A stretch of 64,000 bases of DNA from Citrobacter sp. RHB25-C09 (GTDB lineage Bacteria; Pseudomonadota; Gammaproteobacteria; Enterobacterales; Enterobacteriaceae), in the NCBI RefSeq assembly GCF_013836145.1, contig NZ_CP057483.1, positions 4,216,001-4,280,000 on the forward strand, written 5' to 3'. Below the pieces are notes generated by a model. That model saw nothing but the letters and a program-made list of their open reading frames with translations, ran no database searches and was not told the DNA's origin. Below, piece after piece: positions 38,630 to 47,242 of the stretch (its first letter is position 1; every line of letters starts with the position of its first letter). A program made the position numbers and the translations under genes.

Positions 38630-39385
38630 TCAGAACTTATAGCCGCGATGTAGCGCAACCACACCCGCAGTCAGGTTGTAATAGTCGACGCTTTCGAATC
38701 CGGCGTCCTGCATCATGGCTTTAAGGGTGTCCTGATCCGGATGCATACGGATGGATTCAGCCAGATAGCGATAGCTGTCGGCATCATTAGCGACCATCGA
38801 ACCAATACGCGGCAGGATATGGAAAGAGTATGCGTCGTAGGCTTTGCTCAGCGGCTCAATAATTGGCTTAGAAAACTCAAGCACCAGCAGACGACCACCT
38901 GGCTTCAGTACGCGGAACATCGAACGCAGGGCTTTGTCTTTGTCCGTGACGTTACGCAGACCGAAGGAAATAGTGATGCAGTCAAAGGTGTTATCCGGGA
39001 AGGGCAGCGCTTCGGCATTCGCCTGGACGTATTCAACGTTGCCGATGACGCCAATATTGCGCAGCTTTTCACGGCCCATTTTGAGCATCGAGTCGTTAAT
39101 GTCGGCCAGGACCACTTTGCCCGTTTCCCCCACCATGCGGGAGAATTTCGCCGTCAGGTCACCTGTACCACCGGCCAAATCAAGCACTGTCTGACCACGA
39201 CGCACGCCGCTACAGTCAATGGTGAAGCGCTTCCACAAACGATGTATCCCGAAGGACATCAGATCATTCATGACATCATATTTTGATGCCACTGAATGAA
39301 AAACGTGGGCCACCATGTCCGCTTTTTGCTCTTTAGCAACGGTCTGAAAACCAAAGTGCGTCGTTTCTTGTGAATTATCCACCAT
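38630..39385 (-). CDS. ubiE: Ubiquinone/menaquinone C-methyltransferase UbiE
   Basis: SAM-dependent methyltransferase acting in both ubiquinone and menaquinone pathways. 251 residues as in E. coli. Motif I LDLAGGTGDLT binds SAM. The family signature GVRRGQTVLDLAGG, GLRNVTDKDKALRSMFRVLKPG and the C-terminal TAGVVALHRGYKF are present. First gene of ubiE-ubiJ-ubiB. Confidence 0.98.
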   Translation of the reverse strand: MVDNSQETTHFGFQTVAKEQKADMVAHVFHSVASKYDVMNDLMSFGIHRLWKRFTIDCSGVRRGQTVLDLAGGTGDLTAKFSRMVGETGKVVLADINDSMLKMGREKLRNIGVIGNVEYVQANAEALPFPDNTFDCITISFGLRNVTDKDKALRSMFRVLKPGGRLLVLEFSKPIIEPLSKAYDAYSFHILPRIGSMVANDADSYRYLAESIRMHPDQDTLKAMMQDAGFESVDYYNLTAGVVALHRGYKF

Positions 39386-39479
39386 CTCAGTGCCTGCTCA
39401 TCAAAAAATTGTTCAAGAAGTGTAACAGATTGGGGCGCAATGCCCTACCCTTCTGCCCGGTCCGCTAACTCCAGACGAC

Positions 39480-40907
39480 TTAAAGTGATTGCTGCTTTAT
39501 CTCGTCATCGTCGGGATAAGGCGTGTCATCCGCTTCTTCAGCGACCGATCGCAAACGATACTCTTCATCTTGCGATGTGGCGTGTTCCGCCAGTTCCGGA
39601 TTAATCTCGCGTTTTATTTCTACGCCCAACCCGCGAAATGCTTCCGCCTGCGCCAGCACATTACCGCGCCCTGAAGAGAGTTTTTTCATTGCCTGACGAT
39701 AGTTATCCTGCGCTTTGTCCAGGCTCTGTCCAATGGAGGACATATCGTCAACAAACAGTCGCAGCTTGTCGTAAAGCTTACTGGCACGATCGGCAATCTG
39801 CTGCGCATTGCGGCTTTGATGTTCGTAACGCCAGAGGTTAGCAATAGTACGCAACGCTACAAGCAGCGTCGTTGGGCTGACCAGCATTATATTATTTTTG
39901 AGCGCTTCGGTAATCAGTTCGGGTTGCCTGTCCAGCGCTAACAGAAATGCAGGCTCCACGGGAACGAACATCAGCACATAATCCAGCGTGCGTAAGCCCG
40001 GAAGCTGCTGATAATCCTTACGCCCCAATAAGCGAATGTGGTTACGCACCGACGCAATATGTTCCTGAAGCGCACTTTCACGGGTGTAATCATCTTCGGC
40101 ATTAAAGTAACGTTCGTAGGCCACCAGCGTCATTTTGGCGTCGATCACCACATCTTTGCCCTGCGGCAACCGCACAATCACATCGGGCTGCATCCGCGAA
40201 CGAACGTCATTTTCGAGGCTCACCTGCGTTTCGTATTCGTAACCTTCGCGCAGACCAGAAGCTTCCAGAACGCGAGTCAGCACCACCTCGCCCCAGTTGC
40301 CCTGGGTTTTGTTATCCCCTTTCAGCGCACGCGTCAGGTTAACGGCCTCCTGCGCCATTTGCGCATTAAGCTGTTGGAGATTGCGGATTTCGTGCGCCAG
40401 GGTATGACGCTCGCGCGCTTCCTGACCAAAGCTCTCCTGCACCTGGCGACGAAAGCCGTCTAACTGTTCACGTAGCGGCGTCAGCAAACCATTAAGGCTC
40501 TGCCGGTTTTGCTCATCAACCCGGCGATTACTTTGTTCAAATATCCGGTTAGCCAAGTTTTCAAATTGTTCGCTGAGGCGCTGCTCGCTGTTTATCATCT
40601 GGCGTATTTTCTCTTCCGCATGCTGCTGCGTTGCTTCCATCCGCGTTGTGACTTCACGCAGATCGGCTTCAAGGGAGGAGTTAATGCTGCGCAGATTGCG
40701 CAATTCGTTATTGAGCATTTCACACTCATCGCGCCAGTGGTCACTTTGAGCAAGCTGTTGTTTTGTCGCGCTTAATGCCGCCACCATCTCTTCGCGCTCG
40801 GCGAATTGTTCGGCTTTTTGTTGCGCATGCTGATAGCTGGCAATCAGCCAGCCAAGCGCAATGCCCACCAGTGCAATCACCGCATAAATGACGATTGAGA
40901 TATCCAA
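39480..40907 (-). CDS. rmuC: DNA recombination protein RmuC
   Basis: Limits recombination at inverted repeats in E. coli; predicted nuclease fold. 475 residues: an N-terminal membrane helix (IVIYAVIALVGIALGWLIASY), a long coiled coil (about 25-180), then the conserved RmuC domain with KTQGNWGEVVLTRVLEASGL, QPDVIVRLPQGKDVVIDAKM and VLMFVPVEPAFLLAL. The acidic tail is variable. Confidence 0.96.
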   Translation of the reverse strand: MDISIVIYAVIALVGIALGWLIASYQHAQQKAEQFAEREEMVAALSATKQQLAQSDHWRDECEMLNNELRNLRSINSSLEADLREVTTRMEATQQHAEEKIRQMINSEQRLSEQFENLANRIFEQSNRRVDEQNRQSLNGLLTPLREQLDGFRRQVQESFGQEARERHTLAHEIRNLQQLNAQMAQEAVNLTRALKGDNKTQGNWGEVVLTRVLEASGLREGYEYETQVSLENDVRSRMQPDVIVRLPQGKDVVIDAKMTLVAYERYFNAEDDYTRESALQEHIASVRNHIRLLGRKDYQQLPGLRTLDYVLMFVPVEPAFLLALDRQPELITEALKNNIMLVSPTTLLVALRTIANLWRYEHQSRNAQQIADRASKLYDKLRLFVDDMSSIGQSLDKAQDNYRQAMKKLSSGRGNVLAQAEAFRGLGVEIKREINPELAEHATSQDEEYRLRSVAEEADDTPYPDDDEIKQQSL

Positions 40908-41000
40908 AATGCCTCCCGACGCTACAACTCACCCGCACAACATAGAATTGTGCTGTATAAACGTCCAGTTTTAAAGGAATTTCCTGCGAGGCGCTACGCA

Positions 41001-41030
41001 AAAAATAAAGGCCGAACGTATCGGCCTTTT
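41001..41030 (-). terminator. Terminator of udp
   Basis: AAGGCCGA, loop TACGT, TCGGCCTT then TATTTTTTG on the minus strand, 18 bp past the udp stop. Confidence 0.88.
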
Positions 41031-41046
41031 ATCTCAGAGAGGAGGA

Positions 41047-41808
41047 CTAGATCAGACGACGTGCCGCTTCCACCACGATTTTCACCGCATGGCTTTCGGT
41101 TTGCTTCATCGTTTCGGCGTTAGGGATCTCTTGTTGGGTACGATTAACGATAACGCCCGCAACCATCCCTGCGCGCAGACCCTGGCTTGCACACATGGTC
41201 AGCAGGGTGGCAGATTCCATTTCATAGTTCATTACGCCCATGGCCTGCCACTCTTCCATCGAACCTTTGAAACGGCTTACCACACGACCAGAGTAGGTAT
41301 CGTAGCGCTCCTGGCCTGGGTAGAAGGTATCTGAAGAAGCGGTGACGCCAATATGCGTCGTCGCGCCAACGGATTTAGCGGCTTCAACCAGCGCTGTTGT
41401 ACATTCGAAATCAGCTACCGCCGGGAATTCCATCGGAGCAAAATGCAGGCTCGCGCCATCCAGACGAACAGACGCTGTAGTAACCAAAACATCACCCACA
41501 TTGATATGTGGCTGAATCGCCCCGGTAGTACCGATGCGCAGGAAGGTGCGAATGCCTAACTGCGCCAGTTCTTCAACCGCAATAGATGTTGACGGACCAC
41601 CAATCCCGGTCGAGCAGACAATAATGGCCTTACCATCCAGTTCTGCACGCCAGGTCGTGAATTCGCGATGTGATGCCAGCTTAACCGGCTTATCCATCAG
41701 CGCGGCGATTTTTTCAACACGCTCCGGATCGCCAGGGACGATAGCCAGCGTAGCCCCTTGTAAATCGTTTTTAGTGAGGCCGAGATGAAAAACATCAGAC
41801 TTAGACAT
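41047..41808 (-). CDS. udp: Uridine phosphorylase
   Basis: Phosphorolysis of uridine to uracil and ribose-1-phosphate in pyrimidine salvage; hexameric, NP-I family. 253 residues. IVPGDPERVEKIA (phosphate site), LRIGTTGAIQPHINVGDVL and VMNYEMESATLLTM (nucleoside site) are intact. The ATG at 41808 (AGGAG ahead) is preferred over one two codons earlier. Two CRP sites lie upstream. Confidence 0.98.
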   Translation of the reverse strand: MSKSDVFHLGLTKNDLQGATLAIVPGDPERVEKIAALMDKPVKLASHREFTTWRAELDGKAIIVCSTGIGGPSTSIAVEELAQLGIRTFLRIGTTGAIQPHINVGDVLVTTASVRLDGASLHFAPMEFPAVADFECTTALVEAAKSVGATTHIGVTASSDTFYPGQERYDTYSGRVVSRFKGSMEEWQAMGVMNYEMESATLLTMCASQGLRAGMVAGVIVNRTQQEIPNAETMKQTESHAVKIVVEAARRLI

Positions 41809-41882
41809 ATACAACTCCTCTGTGATTCGGTTTTTGTCAGAAGAAGCAAAGCGGTACTTTACCGAAGGTACTGAGATGTTTT

Positions 41883-41898
41883 CGTGACACTCATCACC
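41883..41898 (-). promoter_or_regulatory. CRP site, proximal, of udp
   Basis: CGTGA-CACTCA-TCACC, a recognisable CRP dyad. Its centre is 52 bp from that of the second site, the spacing used by CRP-CytR-CRP promoters such as deoP2 and udp of E. coli. Confidence 0.65.
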
Positions 41899-41934
41899 AT
41901 GACGATATTCGATTGCATTAATTTACCTTGAGAT

Positions 41935-41950
41935 AGTGATTTAGATCACA
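41935..41950 (-). promoter_or_regulatory. CRP site, distal, of udp
   Basis: AGTGA-TTTAGA-TCACA, a strong CRP match. It lies midway between udp and ysgA but pairs with the proximal site, so udp is the likelier target, with CytR expected between the two. Confidence 0.72.
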
Positions 41951-42067
41951 ATAAAGACCCGTCACTTTCTTTTTCTGCTTAACAATCGAACTGTCCAGGG
42001 CAGTGTGGTTTGATAAAGGCTGTCTATAGTTAACGTTGCGCTATTTTTTAAGGGTACGGAGAATACC

Positions 42068-42877
42068 ATGACACTAACACAACAAACTGGCTTTGCACCT
42101 GCGGCCTCTCCCCTTGCCTCAACAACGGTTAATACCCCGGATGATACGATTGTCGCCGGCATGACGTCGATCCCTTCCCAGGGTGATGATATGCCAGCGT
42201 ATCACGCCCGACCAAAGCAGAGCGATGGCCCGCTGCCAGTGGTCATTGTAGTGCAAGAAATTTTTGGCGTGCATGAACATATCCGCGATATTTGCCGTCG
42301 CCTGGCGCTGGAAGGGTATCTGGCTATCGCACCAGAACTCTATTTTCGCGAAGGCGATCCCAATGACTTCGCCGATATTCCGACGCTATTAAGCGGTCTG
42401 GTCGCCAAAGTGCCAGACTCTCAGGTGCTGGCCGATCTGGATCACGTCGCCAGTTGGGCCGCCCGAAACGGTGGCGATGCACATCGACTGATGATCACCG
42501 GCTTTTGCTGGGGCGGTCGGATTACCTGGCTGTATGCCGCGCATAATCCGCAATTAAAAGCAGCCGTTGCCTGGTATGGCAAGCTGGTTGGTGATAAGTC
42601 TCTGAATTCACCAAAACATCCTGTCGATGTGGCGACCGACCTGAATGCCCCGGTGTTGGGACTCTACGGTGGTCAGGATAACAGCATCACGCAGGATACT
42701 GTTGAAACCATGCGTCAGGCGCTGCGTGCCGCTAACGCCACAACGGAAATTATCGTCTACCCTGACGCCGGACACGCGTTTAATGCCGATTATCGTGCCA
42801 GCTATCACGAGGAATCTGCGAAAGACGGCTGGCAGAGAATGCTTGAATGGTTTGCCAGGTACGGTAGCAAGAAGTAA
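42068..42877 (+). CDS. ysgA: Putative carboxymethylenebutenolidase (dienelactone hydrolase family)
   Basis: Alpha/beta hydrolase of the dienelactone hydrolase family; the physiological substrate in enterobacteria is not established. Nucleophile Cys in TGFCWGGRITW, acid Asp in LGLYGGQDNSI and His in PDAGHAFNADYR make the Cys-Asp-His triad. 269 residues, about as in E. coli. No signal peptide. Monocistronic, converging on metE across a REP. Confidence 0.93.
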   Translation: MTLTQQTGFAPAASPLASTTVNTPDDTIVAGMTSIPSQGDDMPAYHARPKQSDGPLPVVIVVQEIFGVHEHIRDICRRLALEGYLAIAPELYFREGDPNDFADIPTLLSGLVAKVPDSQVLADLDHVASWAARNGGDAHRLMITGFCWGGRITWLYAAHNPQLKAAVAWYGKLVGDKSLNSPKHPVDVATDLNAPVLGLYGGQDNSITQDTVETMRQALRAANATTEIIVYPDAGHAFNADYRASYHEESAKDGWQRMLEWFARYGSKK

Positions 42878-42885
42878 AAGGTGAA

Positions 42886-42920
42886 ATGCCGGGCGGCGGC
42901 TTCGCCTCACCCGGCCTACA
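42886..42920. repeat. REP element between ysgA and metE
   Basis: AATGCCGGGCGGCGGCTTCGCC with TCACCCGGCCTAC. Fills the gap between the two converging genes. Confidence 0.85.
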
Positions 42921-42922
42921 TA

Positions 42923-45184
42923 TTAACTCTGACGCAGGTTCTGCGCCGCTTGCACCATGTTCGCCAGCGCGGCGCGGGTTTCTGGCCAGCCGCGGGTTTT
43001 CAGGCCGCAATCCGGGTTTACCCACAGGCGCTGCGCCGGGATACGCTGTGCCGCTTTTTTCAGCAACGCTTCTATCCACTCCACGCTCGGAACGTTTGGC
43101 GAGTGAATGTCGTACACGCCCGGTCCAATTTCGTTCGGATAATCGAACTCTTCGAACGACTCCAGCAGTTCCATATCTGAACGCGAGGTTTCAATGGTGA
43201 TGACATCCGCATCCAGTGCTGCGATGGAATCCATAATGTCGTTGAACTCGCAATAACACATATGCGTATGGATCTGCGTGTCGTCTTTCGCCACTGCCGC
43301 ATTGATGCGAAAAGCCTCCACGCCCCACTGCAGGTACGCGTCCCAGTCACTGCGGCGTAGCGGCAGACCTTCGCGCAGCGCCGGTTCGTCAATCTGAATG
43401 ATGCCAATACCTGCGGCTTCCAGATCGGCGACTTCATCACGCAGCGCCAGCGCAATTTGCTTCGCGATGGTTTCCCGCGTCACGTCCTCTCGAGGGAACG
43501 ACCAGCACAGAATGGTTACCGGCCCGGTGAGCATCCCCTTCACCGGTTTGTCAGTCAGGGATTGCGCATATTTCGCCCATTCCACGGTGATCGGCTCCGG
43601 ACGGCTTACGTCACCGATAACCACCGGCGGCTTCACGCAGCGGGAACCGTAGCTCTGCACCCAGCCGTTCTGGGTAAAGACAAACCCGTCCAGATGTTCA
43701 CCAAAGTATTCCACCATGTCGTTACGCTCAGCTTCGCCGTGAACCAATACATCCAGCCCTAAGCGCTCCTGCTCAACAATCGCCTGTTTGATGTGTTCAG
43801 CGATACCGGTACGGTAGTTGCCCGCATCCAGGTTGCCCTTTTTGAAGTCCAGACGCAGGCCGCGAATCTCGGTGGTTTGCGGGAAAGAGCCTATCGTCGT
43901 CGTCGGCCATGCAGGCAGGTTGAAGCGCGCACGCTGCGCCTCAGCACGTACCTCATAGGCGCTCTGGCGCTGGCTGTCCTGTGCCGTAATAGCCGCCAGA
44001 CGTTTTTCAACCGCTGCGTTATGTACGCGGGTTGAGTGACGACGGGCCTGAATCGGCGCGCTCCATTGGGTAATCGCCGTTGTGTCGCCACTGTTCAGCG
44101 CATCGCGCAGCAGTGCCAGCTCTTCACATTTTTGTAAGGCAAAAGCGAACCAGCTCTTCACTTCTGCATCCAGGCGGGTTTCAACACTCAAATCAATGGG
44201 GCTGTGCAGAAGGGAACAGGACGACGCCACCCACAGAGCACGTTTTCCGACGATGTCTTTAATTTGGGTATATTTTTCCGTCAGATCGGCGCGCCAGACG
44301 TTACGTCCATTCACCAGACCGGCAGACAACAGCCAGTCAGCAGGCAGACGCTGGTGCAATTCCGCCACGTCGTCTTTACCGTGGACCAGGTCAACATGCA
44401 GACCCTGCACTGGCAAAGCGGTGATGGTGTTGAGGTTCGGCGTCACGCCTTCGAAGTAAGTGGTCAATAACAGTTTCACCTGACCGGCAAGCGCGTCATA
44501 AGCCACCTTAAAGGCGTTAAGCCATTCCTGCGGGAGTTCCAGTACCAGTGCAGGTTCATCAATTTGCACCCACTCAACGCCGCGTTTCGCCAGTTCAGCC
44601 AGCACCTGCTGATATACCGGCAGGATGTCGTTCAGCAGACTCAGGCGTTCGAACTGTTCGCCTTTTACTTTGCCCAGCCACAAGTATGTCACCGGCCCTA
44701 GCAGCACGGGTTTGATCTTATGGCCCAGGGCCAGCGCTTCGTCCACTTCATCCAGCAATTGAGTCCAGGTCAGTTTGAACTGCTGCCCCTTAACGAACTC
44801 CGGCACCATGTAGTGATAGTTAGTGTTAAACCACTTGGTCATTTCTGCCGCCGCCGCCGGCTCTCCGGTTGGCGCACGGCCACGACCAATGCGAAACAAC
44901 GTATCGAGATCGACCGTGCCCTCATTGTTCTGATGACGAGCCGGCACATTACCTAACAGCAGACTGGTGGTCAGAACATGATCGTACCAGGCGAAATCCC
45001 CCACCGGCAGCAGGTCAATGCCCGCTTGTTTCTGCTGATCCCAGTGGCGTGCGCGCAGTTCACGCCCCACCGCCAGCAGTTCTTCACGTGTGGCGTTACC
45101 CGCCCAGTAGCTTTCTTGCGCTTTTTTCAGCTCGCGACGCAGGCCAACGCGAGGGAAACCGAGGGTGTGATTAATAATTGTCAT
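42923..45184 (-). CDS. metE: Cobalamin-independent methionine synthase
   Basis: Transfers the methyl group of methyltetrahydrofolate polyglutamate to homocysteine using zinc. 753 residues as in E. coli: two fused TIM barrels. The zinc site is His and Cys of HTHMCYCEF near residue 641 and Cys of NPDCGLKTR near 726. TTIGSFPQTTEIR starts the catalytic barrel and QIDEPALREG binds substrate. The start follows GAGGAAG. Its leader, from the inferred start near 45322, is mostly an ERIC element. Confidence 0.99.
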   Translation of the reverse strand: MTIINHTLGFPRVGLRRELKKAQESYWAGNATREELLAVGRELRARHWDQQKQAGIDLLPVGDFAWYDHVLTTSLLLGNVPARHQNNEGTVDLDTLFRIGRGRAPTGEPAAAAEMTKWFNTNYHYMVPEFVKGQQFKLTWTQLLDEVDEALALGHKIKPVLLGPVTYLWLGKVKGEQFERLSLLNDILPVYQQVLAELAKRGVEWVQIDEPALVLELPQEWLNAFKVAYDALAGQVKLLLTTYFEGVTPNLNTITALPVQGLHVDLVHGKDDVAELHQRLPADWLLSAGLVNGRNVWRADLTEKYTQIKDIVGKRALWVASSCSLLHSPIDLSVETRLDAEVKSWFAFALQKCEELALLRDALNSGDTTAITQWSAPIQARRHSTRVHNAAVEKRLAAITAQDSQRQSAYEVRAEAQRARFNLPAWPTTTIGSFPQTTEIRGLRLDFKKGNLDAGNYRTGIAEHIKQAIVEQERLGLDVLVHGEAERNDMVEYFGEHLDGFVFTQNGWVQSYGSRCVKPPVVIGDVSRPEPITVEWAKYAQSLTDKPVKGMLTGPVTILCWSFPREDVTRETIAKQIALALRDEVADLEAAGIGIIQIDEPALREGLPLRRSDWDAYLQWGVEAFRINAAVAKDDTQIHTHMCYCEFNDIMDSIAALDADVITIETSRSDMELLESFEEFDYPNEIGPGVYDIHSPNVPSVEWIEALLKKAAQRIPAQRLWVNPDCGLKTRGWPETRAALANMVQAAQNLRQS

Positions 45185-45218
45185 ATTTTCTTCCTCTAAT
45201 TATTGGTAAATCCTTTGG

Positions 45219-45330
45219 ATTTTGAATTTAGGGAAGGCGGCAAGTTTGCTCATCCTCGGGCGCTTACAAGTCGTAAGTGTCCGGGGTGAGTAAACGCAGC
45301 CAACGCATCATAAATTTAAAAGATGAAGGA
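45219..45330. repeat. ERIC element in the metE leader
   Basis: Plus strand reads GAAGGCGGCAAG, then the core dyad CTCATCCTCGGGCGCTTAC...GTAAGTGTCCGGGGTGAG (45249-45290), then AACGCAGCCAACGC, the order of a standard ERIC. The central palindrome is slightly shortened. The ends are approximate. Confidence 0.85.
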
Positions 45331-45358
45331 TTTTAGCCGTCTGGATGTTTACACATCC
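45330..45358 (-). promoter_or_regulatory. metE promoter with overlapping MetJ boxes
   Basis: TAAAAT (minus strand, 45335-45330) makes a fair -10, with no good -35 at 17 bp, as expected for a MetR-dependent promoter. Tandem octamers AGCCGTCT-GGATGTTT-ACACATCC (45335-45358) resemble met boxes (AGACGTCT), so MetJ with SAM should repress here. Function is inferred. Confidence 0.6.
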
Positions 45359-45409
45359 ATAATTGACAGTTACTGTATATTCCTCAAGCGCAATTTGTTC
45401 ATGCCGAAG

Positions 45410-45422
45410 TGAAGGACTTTCA
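45410..45422 (+). promoter_or_regulatory. MetR-like dyad at the metR start
   Basis: TGAAGGACTTTCA fits the MetR consensus TGAA-N5-TTCA, and its last base is the A of the metR ATG. A partial copy TGAAGGATTTTAG lies at 45324-45336, next to the metE -10. The GAAGGA also serves as the metR ribosome site, so the match may be partly chance. Confidence 0.45.
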
Positions 45423-46375
45423 TGATCGAGATTAAACACCTGAAAACGCTCCAGGCGTTGCGGAATACCGGGTCGCTCGCCGCCGCTGCGGCGACATTGC
45501 ATCAGACCCAATCCGCCCTGTCTCACCAGTTCAGCGATCTGGAACAGCGCCTTGGCTTTCGGTTATTTATTCGTAAAAGCCAACCGCTGCGCTTTACGCC
45601 ACAGGGGGAGATCCTGTTACAACTGGCAGGCCAGGTGCTGCCACAGATTAGTCGTGCGCTACAGGCCTGTAACGAACCACAGCAAACGCGCCTGCGCATC
45701 GCCATTGAGTGCCATAGCTGTATTCAGTGGCTAACGCCAGCGCTGGAAAACTTCCGCGCTAAGTGGCCACAGGTGGAGATGGATTTTAAATCCGGCGTGA
45801 CCTTTGATCCGCAACCAGCCCTGCAACAGGACGAACTGGATCTGGTAATGACGTCCGATATTCTTCCGCGCAGTGGGCTGCATTATTCGCCGATGTTTGA
45901 TTTCGAGGTACGCCTGGTGCTGGCACCCGAACATCCGCTGGTGAGCAAAACCCAGATTGTGCCAGAAGATTTAGCCAGCGAAACGCTGCTGATTTACCCG
46001 GTGCAGCGCAGTCGACTGGATGTATGGCGACATTTCCTCCAGCCCGCCGGGATCAGTCCGTCGCTGAAAAGTGTGGACAATACTCTGCTGCTGATTCAGA
46101 TGGTGGCGGCTAACATGGGCATCGCTGCGCTTCCGCACTGGGTAGTTGAAAGTTTTGAGCGCCAGGGCCTGGTCGTGACCAAAACCCTGGGCGAGGGATT
46201 ATGGAGCCGTCTGTACGCCGCCGTGCGCGACGGCGAGCAGCGCCAGCCGGTGACGGAAGCGTTTATTCGCTCGGCACGCAATCACGCCTGCGATCACCTG
46301 CCGTTTGTGCGGAGCGCGGAGCGACCCAGCGCCGATGCACCCACAGCGAGGCCAGTATTACAATCGCGCCTGTAA
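45422..46375 (+). CDS. metR: LysR-type regulator MetR
   Basis: Activates metE, metH and others with homocysteine as co-effector, and represses itself. N-terminal winged helix-turn-helix with GSLAAAAATLHQTQSALSHQ as recognition region, then the effector domain from about residue 90. 317 residues as in E. coli. Divergent from metE. Its last 113 bp lie antisense to the end of bioP. Confidence 0.98.
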   Translation: MIEIKHLKTLQALRNTGSLAAAAATLHQTQSALSHQFSDLEQRLGFRLFIRKSQPLRFTPQGEILLQLAGQVLPQISRALQACNEPQQTRLRIAIECHSCIQWLTPALENFRAKWPQVEMDFKSGVTFDPQPALQQDELDLVMTSDILPRSGLHYSPMFDFEVRLVLAPEHPLVSKTQIVPEDLASETLLIYPVQRSRLDVWRHFLQPAGISPSLKSVDNTLLLIQMVAANMGIAALPHWVVESFERQGLVVTKTLGEGLWSRLYAAVRDGEQRQPVTEAFIRSARNHACDHLPFVRSAERPSADAPTARPVLQSRL

Positions 46376-47162
46376 TGAAACTCGGCCAGTGAGGCTGCTG
46401 ATGCCAGATCGCCAGGTTAACCAGCAGTCCTGCTGGTACATGCATGTTATTCATAATGCCTAGTGTACCGGCATCCACCTGGGTGGCACCGTAGTTCCAC
46501 ATGAAGTAACCAATCCCTGATGCCGCCACGCCGAGGAACACCAGGATGCTCCACTGAAGGGTCGTTTCCGGCATTTTCTGCGCATTACCCAGCGAAAACC
46601 AGGCCAGTACCGCCACCACAAATGCCCCCAGGTAAAACCAGGCAAAGGCGTTATGCTGGGGCATGGGACGCGTTTCCATCAGGCGCTTATAGCCCACCAT
46701 CCCAATGGCAAAGCTGATATTGGAAAGTTGTACCAGCAGCAGACCCGTCCAGAAATGATCGGTCACCTGATCATAGCGAATAATCCCCGCGCCAATCACC
46801 GCCAGCAGGGCGCTAAACGCATAGCCCCAGCGCAGGCGACGTTTGCTCATGACATCGTAGATCAGCGTGATATAAAGCGGCGTCAGGACGGTAAACAGCA
46901 GCAGTTCTGACACCGTCAGATAGAGATAAGCATGGAAACTCAGCATATACATGATGCCAAGCTGCATCGCGCCGACCAGCATGTACAACCCAAGGGTTTT
47001 CAGGCTATGTCCACGAGCACGCAGGAAGGGCAGAAACACCAGTGTCGCCAGTCCAACACGAACCAGCACGGCAAAATAGCTATCAACGTGCCCGGCAAGG
47101 TATTCGCCAAACAGGCTAAAGGAGAAGGCCCACAGAATCGTGGTAATAATGAGTAATGCCAC
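46263..47162 (-). CDS. bioP: Biotin transporter BioP (YigM)
   Basis: High-affinity biotin importer of E. coli, a DMT/EamA-fold carrier with ten membrane helices in two homologous halves. Helices are visible, for example LLIITTILWAFSFSLFGEYL and GYAFSALLAVIGAGIIRYD. The GTG at 47162 gives 299 residues, aligning with the E. coli start MALLIITTILW; a TTG seven codons earlier is less likely. The 3' end overlaps metR. Confidence 0.94.
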   Translation of the reverse strand: MALLIITTILWAFSFSLFGEYLAGHVDSYFAVLVRVGLATLVFLPFLRARGHSLKTLGLYMLVGAMQLGIMYMLSFHAYLYLTVSELLLFTVLTPLYITLIYDVMSKRRLRWGYAFSALLAVIGAGIIRYDQVTDHFWTGLLLVQLSNISFAIGMVGYKRLMETRPMPQHNAFAWFYLGAFVVAVLAWFSLGNAQKMPETTLQWSILVFLGVAASGIGYFMWNYGATQVDAGTLGIMNNMHVPAGLLVNLAIWHQQPHWPSFITGAIVILASLWVHRRWVAPRSAQTAGDRRRDCVPSE

Positions 47163-47242
47163 AATGGATATCTCAGAGAACAAGGAGTATCCATTGTAGC
47201 GGAGAGTACAGTTGACGACTGATTAAATATTAACCATTCATC

